This document shows positions 5,972 to 12,441 of a stretch of 12,584 bases of DNA, piece after piece. This DNA is from an uncultured Clostridia bacterium. Its GTDB lineage: Bacteria > Bacillota > Clostridia > Oscillospirales > Acutalibacteraceae. Each line of letters opens with the position of its first letter. Positions within the stretch are counted from its first letter, which is position 1. The stretch spans positions 1-12,584 of the forward strand of contig CALGRR010000046.1 of NCBI GenBank assembly GCA_937880805.1, written 5' to 3'. The notes under the pieces were generated by a model. The model was given only the letters and a program-made list of their open reading frames with translations, ran no database searches and was not told the origin of the DNA. The position numbers were made by a program, and so were the translations under genes.

Positions 5972-7498
5972 ATGGATAAACACGAACTTGATACAAAAAT
6001 AACAGACATAGCAAAAACTATATTATCATATTGTATTGCTCGAACTTCAAACCATTTTGAGGCAGAAGATTTAGCACAGGATATTATATTAGAGATTTAT
6101 AAATCTGCTGATAACATCCGCAACGCAGCCGCTTTTTATGGATTTATGTGGGCGATTGCAGGTAATGTGTATAAACAATGGTGCAAGAAAAAAACAAAGA
6201 ATAAAGAGTGCGAATTAACCGATAATCTGATTAATGTAGCAGAAACTTTTGACGATGATAATTCAGAATTATATATATTGCGTCGTGAGTTGACATTGCT
6301 CTCTGAAAAGCACCGAAAAGCTGTTATTTTGTATTACATTGAAAACAAATCTTGTTCGGAAATATCCAAGCACCTCTCAATCAGTGAAAGCATGGTTAAA
6401 TACCTGCTTTTCAAATCAAGACAAATCTTGAAAGAAGGTATGAGTATGGAACGAAATTATGGTCAACAGAGTTATAATCCGAAAGAATTATCAATTCTTT
6501 ATTGGGGCAACGGAAAAAACACCTATAACACTGTTTATGAAAACAAAATCAGTCAGAATATTCTTTTTGCGTGCTACAATGACAAACTGACAGCAGAGGA
6601 AATAAGTCTTGAGTTAGGTATTGCATTGCCGTATATTGAGGACAATCTCAAACAGTTGGTAGAGTGTGAGGCACTCGGACTTGATGGTAGAAAATATTAC
6701 ACCAACATTGTAATTTTTACTGCAGAATGTGCTGTTGAGGTTGCTAACAAGACACGGGTATTCAGAAACAATATTTCAGATACGCTTTCTGAAATTATAA
6801 CCAACAGAAATCTCTCAAATTCTGAAGCATGGCTTACTGTGTGTTGTATCCTTTACAAAGCAATTTTTGAAAACTTACAGTCAAAAGTCAATATAGAACT
6901 TCCCGAAAACAAATTTGGTGAAAACTGTATTGTTTGGGCGGTTGAAAAATCAGTAGATTCAATGAGAACCAAAGGTTTTGAATTTGGTGTATCAAATACA
7001 GAAAACGAAAACGGTGACAGAGTGCAGTTTTTTGATTTTAGCGTTAATGGTGATATGTTGCATCACAGCTTTTACTCCTCAAAAAGTTTGACAAATGTAT
7101 TTCTCGATATCGCAAAAGGCAAAAAAGATTTTGATAATGAATTTGAAAAGATTGTCGTTGCTGAACTTGTTAAAAAAGGTTATGTATTAAATGAAAATGG
7201 TAAGCTCATGGTCAATGTTCCTGTGTTCACAAAAGAGGAATTCGAACAATTTATGAGTCAGTTCAATTCTGAAGTTGAAATTGTTGAGCAAAATGCTAAT
7301 GTAATAATGAATGAGGCAACAAAGATAATTAAGAATTATATACCTGTTCATTTGAAATCACAGGCATATCAGATGGCATACTTCAGAATTTTTGAGGATG
7401 CAATTTCTGTGCCTGTTGGTACTCTTGCAGAAAATAAGGTTTTGTTTCCATATAACGGCAATAGTATTTTACCTACAACATATATAGTCCTAAAATAA
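5972..7498 (+). CDS. ECF-type sigma factor with long C-terminal extension
   Basis: This 508-residue protein begins like an ECF sigma factor. Region 2 lies at about 28-72 (EAEDLAQDIILEIY at 30-43 binds core polymerase and the -10 element). Region 4 lies at about 108-155, with the helix-turn-helix CSEISKHLSISESMVKYLL (128-146). Ordinary ECF factors end near residue 180; this one continues for about 330 residues. Residues about 195-245 look like a winged helix (LTAEEISLELGIALPYIEDN, then a wing-like GLDGRKYYTN). The remainder is soluble, of no fold I recognise, and could sense a ligand or hold an anti-sigma function. No membrane anti-sigma gene is adjacent. AAAGGAGGTG precedes the ATG at 5972; an in-frame ATG at 5915 lacks such a site and is rejected. 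The gene is AT-rich and follows a tRNA, so horizontal origin is possible. Confidence 0.85.
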   Translation: MDKHELDTKITDIAKTILSYCIARTSNHFEAEDLAQDIILEIYKSADNIRNAAAFYGFMWAIAGNVYKQWCKKKTKNKECELTDNLINVAETFDDDNSELYILRRELTLLSEKHRKAVILYYIENKSCSEISKHLSISESMVKYLLFKSRQILKEGMSMERNYGQQSYNPKELSILYWGNGKNTYNTVYENKISQNILFACYNDKLTAEEISLELGIALPYIEDNLKQLVECEALGLDGRKYYTNIVIFTAECAVEVANKTRVFRNNISDTLSEIITNRNLSNSEAWLTVCCILYKAIFENLQSKVNIELPENKFGENCIVWAVEKSVDSMRTKGFEFGVSNTENENGDRVQFFDFSVNGDMLHHSFYSSKSLTNVFLDIAKGKKDFDNEFEKIVVAELVKKGYVLNENGKLMVNVPVFTKEEFEQFMSQFNSEVEIVEQNANVIMNEATKIIKNYIPVHLKSQAYQMAYFRIFEDAISVPVGTLAENKVLFPYNGNSILPTTYIVLK

Positions 7499-7504
7499 AA
7501 AATT

Positions 7505-7539
7505 GGCAGAGAGTTTTTAGCTCTCTGCCTTTACTTTTT
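7505..7539. terminator. Bidirectional terminator between sigma-factor gene and recombinase remnant
   Basis: GGCAGAGAG (7505-7513) / CTCTCTGCC (7521-7529) is a perfect 9-bp stem. TTTACTTTTT follows on the + strand, and AATTTTTTATTTT on the minus strand. Confidence 0.88.
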
Positions 7540-8245
7540 ATGCCACCTTATCCAAACCTACCATAAACTGCTCAAAGTCAACATTAAACTCAACTTTAAG
7601 CTTGTAACCTCTGAAAACTTCAACCCGTTTAATCAGACAGTTAACTATCATTTTCTTCTTTTCAAAGCTTGCTTCATCATAAAGCTCTGCCCACGAAATC
7701 AGTTCATCAAAGCTGTCAGATAAACTTTTGAGCACACTCTCACCGTCAGCTACATCTTTTTCTGCATTAGCGCATAAGCCAAACAGTCGATTGCACTCTT
7801 TCTCTGATTCTGTAATCAGCTCTGAAAGAGTATCAGCCGAAAAAGAACTCTCACCCTTGATTGCTTTTATAACCTCAGATTTCAGTATGGTGAGATTTTC
7901 AAACTCTTTACCGTAATCCGCTTTCAGCATATTGAGTCTTGCTTTTCTCACTTCAAGCTCATCGGCATAACGAAGCTTGATTACATCACTTTTTGAAACA
8001 CCTTTCATTTTACTGAAAATGTCACGGACAATATCATCAATCAAATCATCAAGAATGTGCAGAGTATAACCCGATTGACCGTCACATTTAGTTTGCTTTC
8101 TGCTTTTTCCGTAGCAGGCATATCTGATGCGTTTTGTTGTATCAACAGTTCCGTCTTTTCTTTTACGGTATCTTCCGCTTGTTGTAAGATTCAGCCTTGA
8201 GCCGCAGTGCCCACAGTAAACCTTGCCGGAGATAAAAGATTTACC
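7538..8245 (-). pseudogene. Large serine recombinase, C-terminal fragment
   Basis: This is the last 235 residues of a site-specific serine recombinase of the integrase/TndX type. The first part is the zinc beta-ribbon: VYCGHCGSRL (CxxC at 8213-8206) and later YACYGKSRKQTKC (8122-8084) supply four cysteines. A long helical region rich in Lys, Glu and Leu follows, as in the recombinase coiled coil, and then the usual C-terminal KRVEVFRGYKLKVEF. The N-terminal resolvase domain with the catalytic serine and the DNA-binding recombinase domain are absent, so it cannot recombine DNA. It has no start of its own: the frame runs straight into the truncated ParB gene across a TAA at 8248-8246. A TTG at 8044 could start a 168-residue piece but has no convincing Shine-Dalgarno sequence. 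Confidence 0.85.
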
Positions 8246-8764
8246 TTATGTCAGACGAATATAGTGGCGGATTGTTTCTCGACTGTCACCGCTTTGCTCG
8301 GATAACTTTTGAATTGACGTTTCACCCTTTAACTTCTGCAACACTGTTGCAGAAGTTGGCTCATCTAAATCAGTTCGGTAACCTTGTCGCTTCATAGCAT
8401 CAAGTTTCAATTTGTAAGCAATGCCTTTTTCACTCGGCAGAATTTGTTCACGGTTGCAAAGGTTAGAGTCAATCACCGCAACCAACGCTTCATCATCAGA
8501 TAAGTTGTTGATGAGAACGGGTGCAGTTTCATAACCAAGCTCGTTGAGAATTTGCAAACGGCGGTTGCCGCAGACAAACTTATATTCGTTTGTGTCGGGC
8601 AGTTGCCTTATGACAATCGGACTGAGTAAACCGAACTGACTGATGCTCTCACGAACCTTCTGCATATCTTCATCTTCCTTGACAGTGAACGGAGAGTTGG
8701 TCATCGGTTTAATCAAATTAATTTTTACATTATCCATTGTTACTTTAGTTTCAAATACTTTCAT
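8246..8764 (-). pseudogene. ParB-like partition protein, truncated
   Basis: This 172-residue product has the N-terminal ParB/Spo0J domain. Residues 15-100 include CGNRRLQILNELG (65-77), the equivalent of the nucleotide-contacting GERR motif, and SNLCNREQILPSEKGIAYKL (100-119), typical of ParB-like proteins of conjugative elements. The helix-turn-helix (SIQKLSEQSGDSRETIRHYI, 150-169) is reached, but the protein stops right after RLT, where full-length relatives go on for 100 or more residues. The stop is the deletion junction with the recombinase. AAAGGA lies 8 bases before the ATG. The piece could still fold and bind DNA or CTP, but it lacks the dimerisation domain. It probably derives from an element's partition or regulatory operon. 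Confidence 0.82.
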
Positions 8765-8805
8765 AAAAATAATCCTTTCTTTGTTTTAATTTTACTTTAA
8801 GGGTT

Positions 8806-8823
8806 TCAGGGAACTCTCCCTGA
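8806..8823. repeat. Perfect 7-bp hairpin upstream of the ParB-like gene
   Basis: TCAGGGA (8806-8812) and TCCCTGA (8817-8823) pair around a 4-base loop. No T-run follows, so it is not a normal terminator. It overlaps the edge of the first 48-bp repeat. Confidence 0.6.
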
Positions 8824-8868
8824 CAAGCGAATTTGTCCGTACAGATTCAGTGCTTGCTAAGACTGATG
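8821..8868 (-). repeat. 48-bp direct repeat, copy B
   Basis: This copy matches the one at 8888-8935 at 37 of 48 positions without gaps, and starts 67 bases from it. On the minus strand it holds a hairpin GAATCTGT-ACGG-ACAAATTC with one mismatch. It lies in the leader of the ParB-like gene. Confidence 0.8.
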
Positions 8869-8887
8869 ACACCGCATCAAAAAGTCT

Positions 8888-8935
8888 TGGCAAGCGGATT
8901 TGACGGGACAAATCCATTGCTCGTTAAGACAGATG
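8888..8935 (-). repeat. 48-bp direct repeat, copy A
   Basis: This is the partner of the repeat at 8821-8868. Its hairpin GGATTTG/CAAATCC (8896-8902 with 8909-8915) is perfect, so the fold is kept although the sequence differs. Between the copies CTTGC (8853-8857) and AAGACT can also pair with AGTCTT and GCAAG (8890-8894), giving a larger alternative stem. Confidence 0.8.
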
Positions 8936-8939
8936 CCAT

Positions 8940-9245
8940 TTAATTTTTACTGTTGCGGTTTCGCAACGTATGCTTTTGTTTCTTCGCAAACTCACTTGCA
9001 GCATATCGTCGCTCTTTGCTGTACGGCTCTGTGAGTCTGAAACAAAATCTTCCTTTCTCAATCTCAAACATCAGTCTTCCGTCTTCCGAATCGTCAACCA
9101 GCTTACACAAGTCCGGATGTCTTTATAAATATGCCGATAGACGGTTTTTCAAATCCGTGTTGTAAGTTGTAACCGTGATAGTCGGACTTGCTTCGTCAAA
9201 AAATATCTCGGTTGTCTTTTGAGATTTCTTCAAACCTGTTTTCAA
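8940..9245 (-). pseudogene. Conserved conjugative-element protein, in-frame TAA
   Basis: A reading frame of 101 codons opens with TTG at 9245, 8 bases after AAGGAGG (9260-9254). The first 40 codons give a lysine-rich start, then EIFFDEASPTITVTTYNTDL, and a TAA interrupts at 9125-9123. The same frame continues without shift through HPDLCKLVDDSEDGRLMFEI and RLTEPYSKERRYAASEFAKK to a TAA at 8942-8940. Both halves look like one small soluble protein, of a kind I associate with genes next to ParB in Firmicutes conjugative elements. Its function is unknown to me. The neat continuity of frame points to one nonsense mutation rather than a rearrangement. Confidence 0.72.
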
Positions 9246-9690
9246 AACATAAACCTCCTTTCCTAAAATTATTTTTTCAAAAGGCGGCTTTTTGAAAGAT
9301 TATTCGTAGGTAAACAACTGTAAAAAGAAAGTTTCATCCGACAGGAATTTTTGAAACGATGCATCTATAAATCAAACACACTCCAATTTGGTTTCTGCAT
9401 TTTTTACAGTTCTGAAATAAATTTAAGCAAAACAAAAAAGCCGTCACACAGACAGCATCAACCGGCGGGAGCATTGCTCTCGCTTTTACAAATGATGTCT
9501 TATGTAACGGCTTTGAAATTTAAAATCTCAAAGGCATACTGTTTTCTAATCTCACATCACCGGAGGCATTCGCCACGTACAGTATCAACAAAGGTGAGGA
9601 GTGCGATAATTTTCTCTTAGCATATCGCCGGCTTTAGGCGGACTCATATCCGCAATCAATCACATCGTTATTCAATTGTCAATTTTAAAT
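9246..9690 (-). promoter_or_regulatory. Long hairpin-rich leader of the element operon
   Basis: About 445 bases separate the element promoter from the first gene. On the minus strand there are at least five inverted repeats: GCGGA/TCCGC near 9650-9635, TACTGT/ACAGTA near 9582-9536, CTTTGA/TCAAAG near 9535-9513, the attenuator-like hairpin at 9514-9437, an 11-bp pair AACTGTAAAAA (9316-9326) with TTTTTACAGTT (9401-9411), and TTTCAAAA/TTTTGAAA (9275-9297) just before the RBS. No convincing protein gene lies here on either strand. A leader controlling transcription into the element is the likely role. Confidence 0.55.
9434..9514 (-). terminator. Attenuator-like terminator in the element leader
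   Basis: AAAGCCGT (9437-9444) pairs with ACGGCTTT (9507-9514), with CATCA/TGATG pairing further in and an inner perfect stem GCGGGAG/CTCTCGC (9465-9483, one G-T pair). On the minus strand it ends in TTTTTT (9439-9434). It lies about 190 bases before the first gene, so it would control rather than end the operon. Confidence 0.7.
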
Positions 9691-9697
9691 TTAACTT

Positions 9698-9727
9698 ACT
9701 ATACCACACGGAACATTTGTTTGTCAA
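9698..9727 (-). promoter_or_regulatory. Promoter of the element operon
   Basis: On the minus strand TTGACA (9727-9722) and TATAGT (9703-9698) are separated by 18 bases. It faces away from the AraC gene promoter. Confidence 0.75.
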
Positions 9728-9752
9728 GAGGCTTTTTAAAAACTTGTATCGC

Positions 9753-9781
9753 TTGTCAGAAACAGTAGTGTGTGCTAAAAT
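9753..9781 (+). promoter_or_regulatory. Promoter of the AraC-family gene
   Basis: TTGTCA (9753-9758), 17 bases, TAAAAT (9776-9781). A second -10-like TATAAT sits at 9835-9840, overlapping an ATG that I reject as the start. Confidence 0.6.
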
Positions 9782-9865
9782 ACATCCATACACCAGTGAA
9801 CATAAAATGTCAGGAATTTTTGTGTCGTCATCTTTATAATGAAATCACACAAAGGGGTGAGCAAT

Positions 9866-10735
9866 TTGGATTGGGTTACAGGTATACAGAATGCAATAAA
9901 TTATGTTGAAGAACGCCTTACCGATGAAATAGACTTTGATTTGGTTTCAAAAGAAGCGGCTTGTTCTAGCTTTTATTTCCAAAGGATTTTCAGTATACTA
10001 TGCGGAATTACTCTTGGTGATTACATAAGAAGCAGACGTCTTACACTTGCCGGCAATGAGTTGTGTGCTACTGATACAAAAGTAATTGATATAGCATTGA
10101 AATACGGTTATGAAAGTCCCGAAAGCTTTACAAGAGCGTTTACAAAATTTCACGGTATAACACCATCCGAAGCCAAAAAAGATGGATCAAAACTCAAATC
10201 TTTTTCTCGCCTTTCTGTGAAAATTACATTAAGCGGAGGCAATATAATGAACTACAAGATTATTGAAAAAGATGCATTTGACATTATCGAAAAAGTGGAA
10301 ACACATACTGTTGATAATTCAGAAAATGCCAAGAGTATTCCTGATTTCTGGACTCGTTCACATAAAGATGGAACAGTAAAAATGCTGACAGAATTAACAA
10401 CAGACAGAACGTTTATTTTCGGAGTGTGCTACGGAAATCTTTCTGAAGATGCAAAGACATTTGATTATTCGATTGCAGCGAAGTGCGATAGTAACACAGC
10501 AATTCCCGAAGGTTTCAGAAAAAACACTATTCCTGCAAGAACATGGGTTGTGTTTGAATGTAAGGGTGCTATGCCGAATGCAATGCAGGATATGTGGCAC
10601 AAAATTGTTTCAGAATTCTTCTCGACATAAGGTTATGAGCCTACCTATGAAATGGATATTGAAGCTTATACCGAAGGAAATATGAGTAGCCCCGAATACC
10701 GTAGTGAAATATGGGTGCCGGTTGTAAAGAAATAA
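9866..10735 (+). pseudogene. AraC-family regulator with effector-binding domain, interrupted by TAA
   Basis: The N-terminal part (1-105) is an AraC/XylS DNA-binding domain with two helix-turn-helices: FDLVSKEAACSSFYFQRIFS, then VIDIALKYGYESPESFTRAF and the usual FHGITPSEAK. From about residue 125 comes a GyrI-like/AraC effector-binding domain of the type that binds small hydrophobic or cationic molecules. The frame is cut by TAA at 10628-10630 after 254 residues, but continues unshifted for 34 codons (GYEPTYEMDIEAYTE ... EIWVPVVKK) to a TAA at 10735, giving the family's normal size of about 290. The missing strands close the effector domain, so the shortened protein may bind DNA but respond abnormally. 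TTG at 9866 with AAGGGGTG 5 bases before fits the usual family start (DWVTGIQNAINYVEE). An ATG at 9839 has no such site. Confidence 0.8.
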
Positions 10736-10753
10736 AAATTATCGCAATGACAA

Positions 10754-10801
10754 AATCCATACAAGTTGATGAAAATCTTCTTGTATGGATTCGACTTTTT
10801 T
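10754..10801 (+). terminator. Intrinsic terminator of the AraC-family gene
   Basis: A perfect 12-bp stem AATCCATACAAG (10754-10765) / CTTGTATGGATT (10780-10791) is followed by CGACTTTTTT (T-run 10796-10801). Confidence 0.9.
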
Positions 10802-10844
10802 AAATCAACTAATTATAAAGATTTTACTAATAGTCACTCCCGTG

Positions 10845-11756
10845 TTATAAACTCAATCCCATTTCTTTCATTTTCTTTATCAATCTTTTTGCACGGAACA
10901 TCAGATAATCGTGTCCCATTTCACCCAAGAGAATATACCAATTCAGCTCGTTGCACAGAGCATAAAGTTCAACCTTTAAATCGCAGTATTTTGAGGTTGG
11001 ATTTCTCTTTTTATATTCATCATAGAGCTTCAGCTTTTCACCGAAACCGAGTGTCAGGCAGAATATCTCATATTCGGGTTCTGCCCACAGCATATCAAAC
11101 GGGTCAACTGCACCTGCAAGCTCGGATTTCCAAAAATTGATTATCAGATTCGGCATCCAGAAATCCCCGTGACAAAGGCAGGCGGTGTTGTTTGTAACGC
11201 TGAATATTTCATCAAAATGCTTACTGATAAGCTCAACCGCTTGCATAATCTCGGGTTCAATCTCGGTTTTCTCAAACTTCGCTTTTGTAAAGGCGTAAAT
11301 GTCAACGAAATAATCCTTGTAATACTCCGCCCAAGTGTCATAAACGGGATTATCATATTTGCCGAACTTGTCGTTGTGCACGCTTTGTGCGTTCATAAGC
11401 GCATCTATAATGCTGTTTCTGAGCCGTTTCCGTGACGGAATAAACGCAAGATATTTGCTCTTTCCACTCATTCCTTTTATGTAATCCATACCGAGATAAA
11501 CGGTGTCGTTTTCACGGTGCAGGAAATATGTTTTGGGAACCTTATATGAAACCTTGGGAGAGAGAAAATCAAGCATATCCTTCTCCTTGCGAATTGCATC
11601 ATAGAATTTGCTCGTTTTAACTGCAATTTCATAAGGCTTAGTTGTGATTTTTACAAGATAAACGCTTCCGCTTGCACCCTTGCCGACAGCACGGATTTTG
11701 CTGACCGTTGTGTTCATTTGCTTTTCAACAACCGATTTAATTGAATCTGTATTCAT
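10845..11756 (-). CDS. Aminoglycoside phosphotransferase/fructosamine-kinase-like kinase
   Basis: This 303-residue cytosolic protein has a protein-kinase-like fold of the APH family. It has a glycine-rich ATP loop GKGASGSVY (25-33), an ATP-binding Lys47 in IAVKTSKF, the catalytic loop CHGDFWMPNLI (195-205, Asp198 and Asn203), and metal-binding Asp218 in AVDPFD. The HGDFW form and AEPEYEIF (225-232) are closer to fructosamine/choline-type small-molecule kinases than to classic resistance enzymes, so a resistance role should not be assumed. The substrate is unknown. AAAAGGA (11771-11765) overlaps the stop codon of the upstream rhomboid gene, only 13 bases away, so the two are co-transcribed and probably translationally coupled. 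Confidence 0.85.
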   Translation of the reverse strand: MNTDSIKSVVEKQMNTTVSKIRAVGKGASGSVYLVKITTKPYEIAVKTSKFYDAIRKEKDMLDFLSPKVSYKVPKTYFLHRENDTVYLGMDYIKGMSGKSKYLAFIPSRKRLRNSIIDALMNAQSVHNDKFGKYDNPVYDTWAEYYKDYFVDIYAFTKAKFEKTEIEPEIMQAVELISKHFDEIFSVTNNTACLCHGDFWMPNLIINFWKSELAGAVDPFDMLWAEPEYEIFCLTLGFGEKLKLYDEYKKRNPTSKYCDLKVELYALCNELNWYILLGEMGHDYLMFRAKRLIKKMKEMGLSL

Positions 11757-11769
11757 AGAAAATATCCTT

Positions 11770-12354
11770 TTATATCAAAATAAATCCCATCAGCAGACCG
11801 CCAACAAACCCTGAAATATGCTCCCAAGCGGTTGCTTTGCCCATAAACATTCCGCCGACTGTGTAGATAGCCAAAACTATCAATGCTATTGTCGGTACGG
11901 GAGAAAAGAAAACCGTTCCGTTTTTGACGGCAAGCATAACAAATACTGCAATCAGACCGTAGATTCCCGTTGATGCACCTTCGCCCTCGTGTAGCTTATA
12001 CACAAACGCCATATACAGACCCGATATGAACGCAGAACCGATAAAACAGAGTGCGGTTTTAAACGAGCCGAGCTGAGATTCAACGGCATATCCGACAATG
12101 AGGGTTGCGGTTATGTTTGAAATAATGTGCCACGTTCCGATATGGAGAAGCGATGACGATACCAGACGCCATATTTGTCCCTTTTTGATTTTCTTTTCGG
12201 ACAGATGCAGAGCGTGGTTTATGTAGCCTTTGTTGTGTCCCGCCCACAGTTTTTCTTTAAGGGTTACCGTCGCTGTTTTGGGGATTACGATAAAGTTATC
12301 AAGTATGAAGATTATAAAAATCAACGCACAAAAAGTTATTGTAAATATCGGCAT
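11770..12354 (-). CDS. Rhomboid family intramembrane serine protease
   Basis: A 194-residue membrane protein with about six hydrophobic segments (near 3-24, 72-92, 99-118, 126-143, 152-170 and 178-194). Rhomboid landmarks are present: WRLVSSSLLHIGTWHIISN (62-80) with the His76...Asn80 pair of the oxyanion hole, the active-site serine Ser128 in GASTGIYGL (126-134), and the partner His179 in EHISGFVGG. The serine motif reads GAST-G where most rhomboids have GxSG, a small variation that leaves the dyad intact. Such enzymes cleave membrane-spanning helices of other proteins; the substrate is unknown. AAAAGGAG lies 7 bases before the ATG, a consensus promoter is just upstream, and the kinase gene follows in the same operon. 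Confidence 0.9.
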   Translation of the reverse strand: MPIFTITFCALIFIIFILDNFIVIPKTATVTLKEKLWAGHNKGYINHALHLSEKKIKKGQIWRLVSSSLLHIGTWHIISNITATLIVGYAVESQLGSFKTALCFIGSAFISGLYMAFVYKLHEGEGASTGIYGLIAVFVMLAVKNGTVFFSPVPTIALIVLAIYTVGGMFMGKATAWEHISGFVGGLLMGFILI

Positions 12355-12394
12355 GGCAATTCTCCTTTTGTATTTTGCAGCTGATTATAATTTA

Positions 12395-12423
12395 ATTTTA
12401 TCAACATAACAATAATTTGTCAA
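12395..12423 (-). promoter_or_regulatory. Promoter of the rhomboid-kinase operon
   Basis: On the minus strand TTGACA (12423-12418) and TAAAAT (12400-12395) are separated by 17 bases, about 40 bases before the rhomboid ATG. Confidence 0.85.
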
Positions 12424-12441
12424 AAGCTTTTTAAGAACCTG

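Larger units (their letters stand above)
7538..9727 (-). mobile_element. Internally deleted remnant of a conjugative element
   Basis: All genes read leftwards from one promoter (9727-9698): a long structured leader, a short conserved element gene with a nonsense codon, a truncated ParB-like gene, and the end of a large serine recombinase. Such recombinases excise and integrate Firmicutes conjugative transposons, and their genes usually lie at one end of the element. The relaxase, transfer genes and recombinase catalytic domain are missing. The element therefore cannot move by itself. I found no clear att repeats, so the outer limits are approximate. Confidence 0.7.

Noticed and set aside
8953..9620. 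+ strand frames over the element remnant and leader
   Set aside because: They are antisense to the element gene or to structured leader RNA; compositions look random and no RBS was seen.
7500..9840. att direct repeats bounding the mobile element
   Set aside because: I compared the terminator region near 7500 with 9680-9840 by eye and found no convincing matching core.
9839..9865. ATG at 9839 as the AraC-family start
   Set aside because: It overlaps a TATAAT-like box and lacks an RBS; TTG at 9866 has AAGGGGTG at good distance and matches the usual family N-terminus.
8246..10735. Reassigned TAA codon (alternative genetic code)
   Set aside because: proS, the phosphodiesterase, the sigma factor and other genes end in TAA directly before their terminators, so TAA is a normal stop here.
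10845..11756. Aminoglycoside resistance gene
   Set aside because: Only the kinase fold is supported; motifs fit a fructosamine/choline-type kinase as well, and there is no resistance context.
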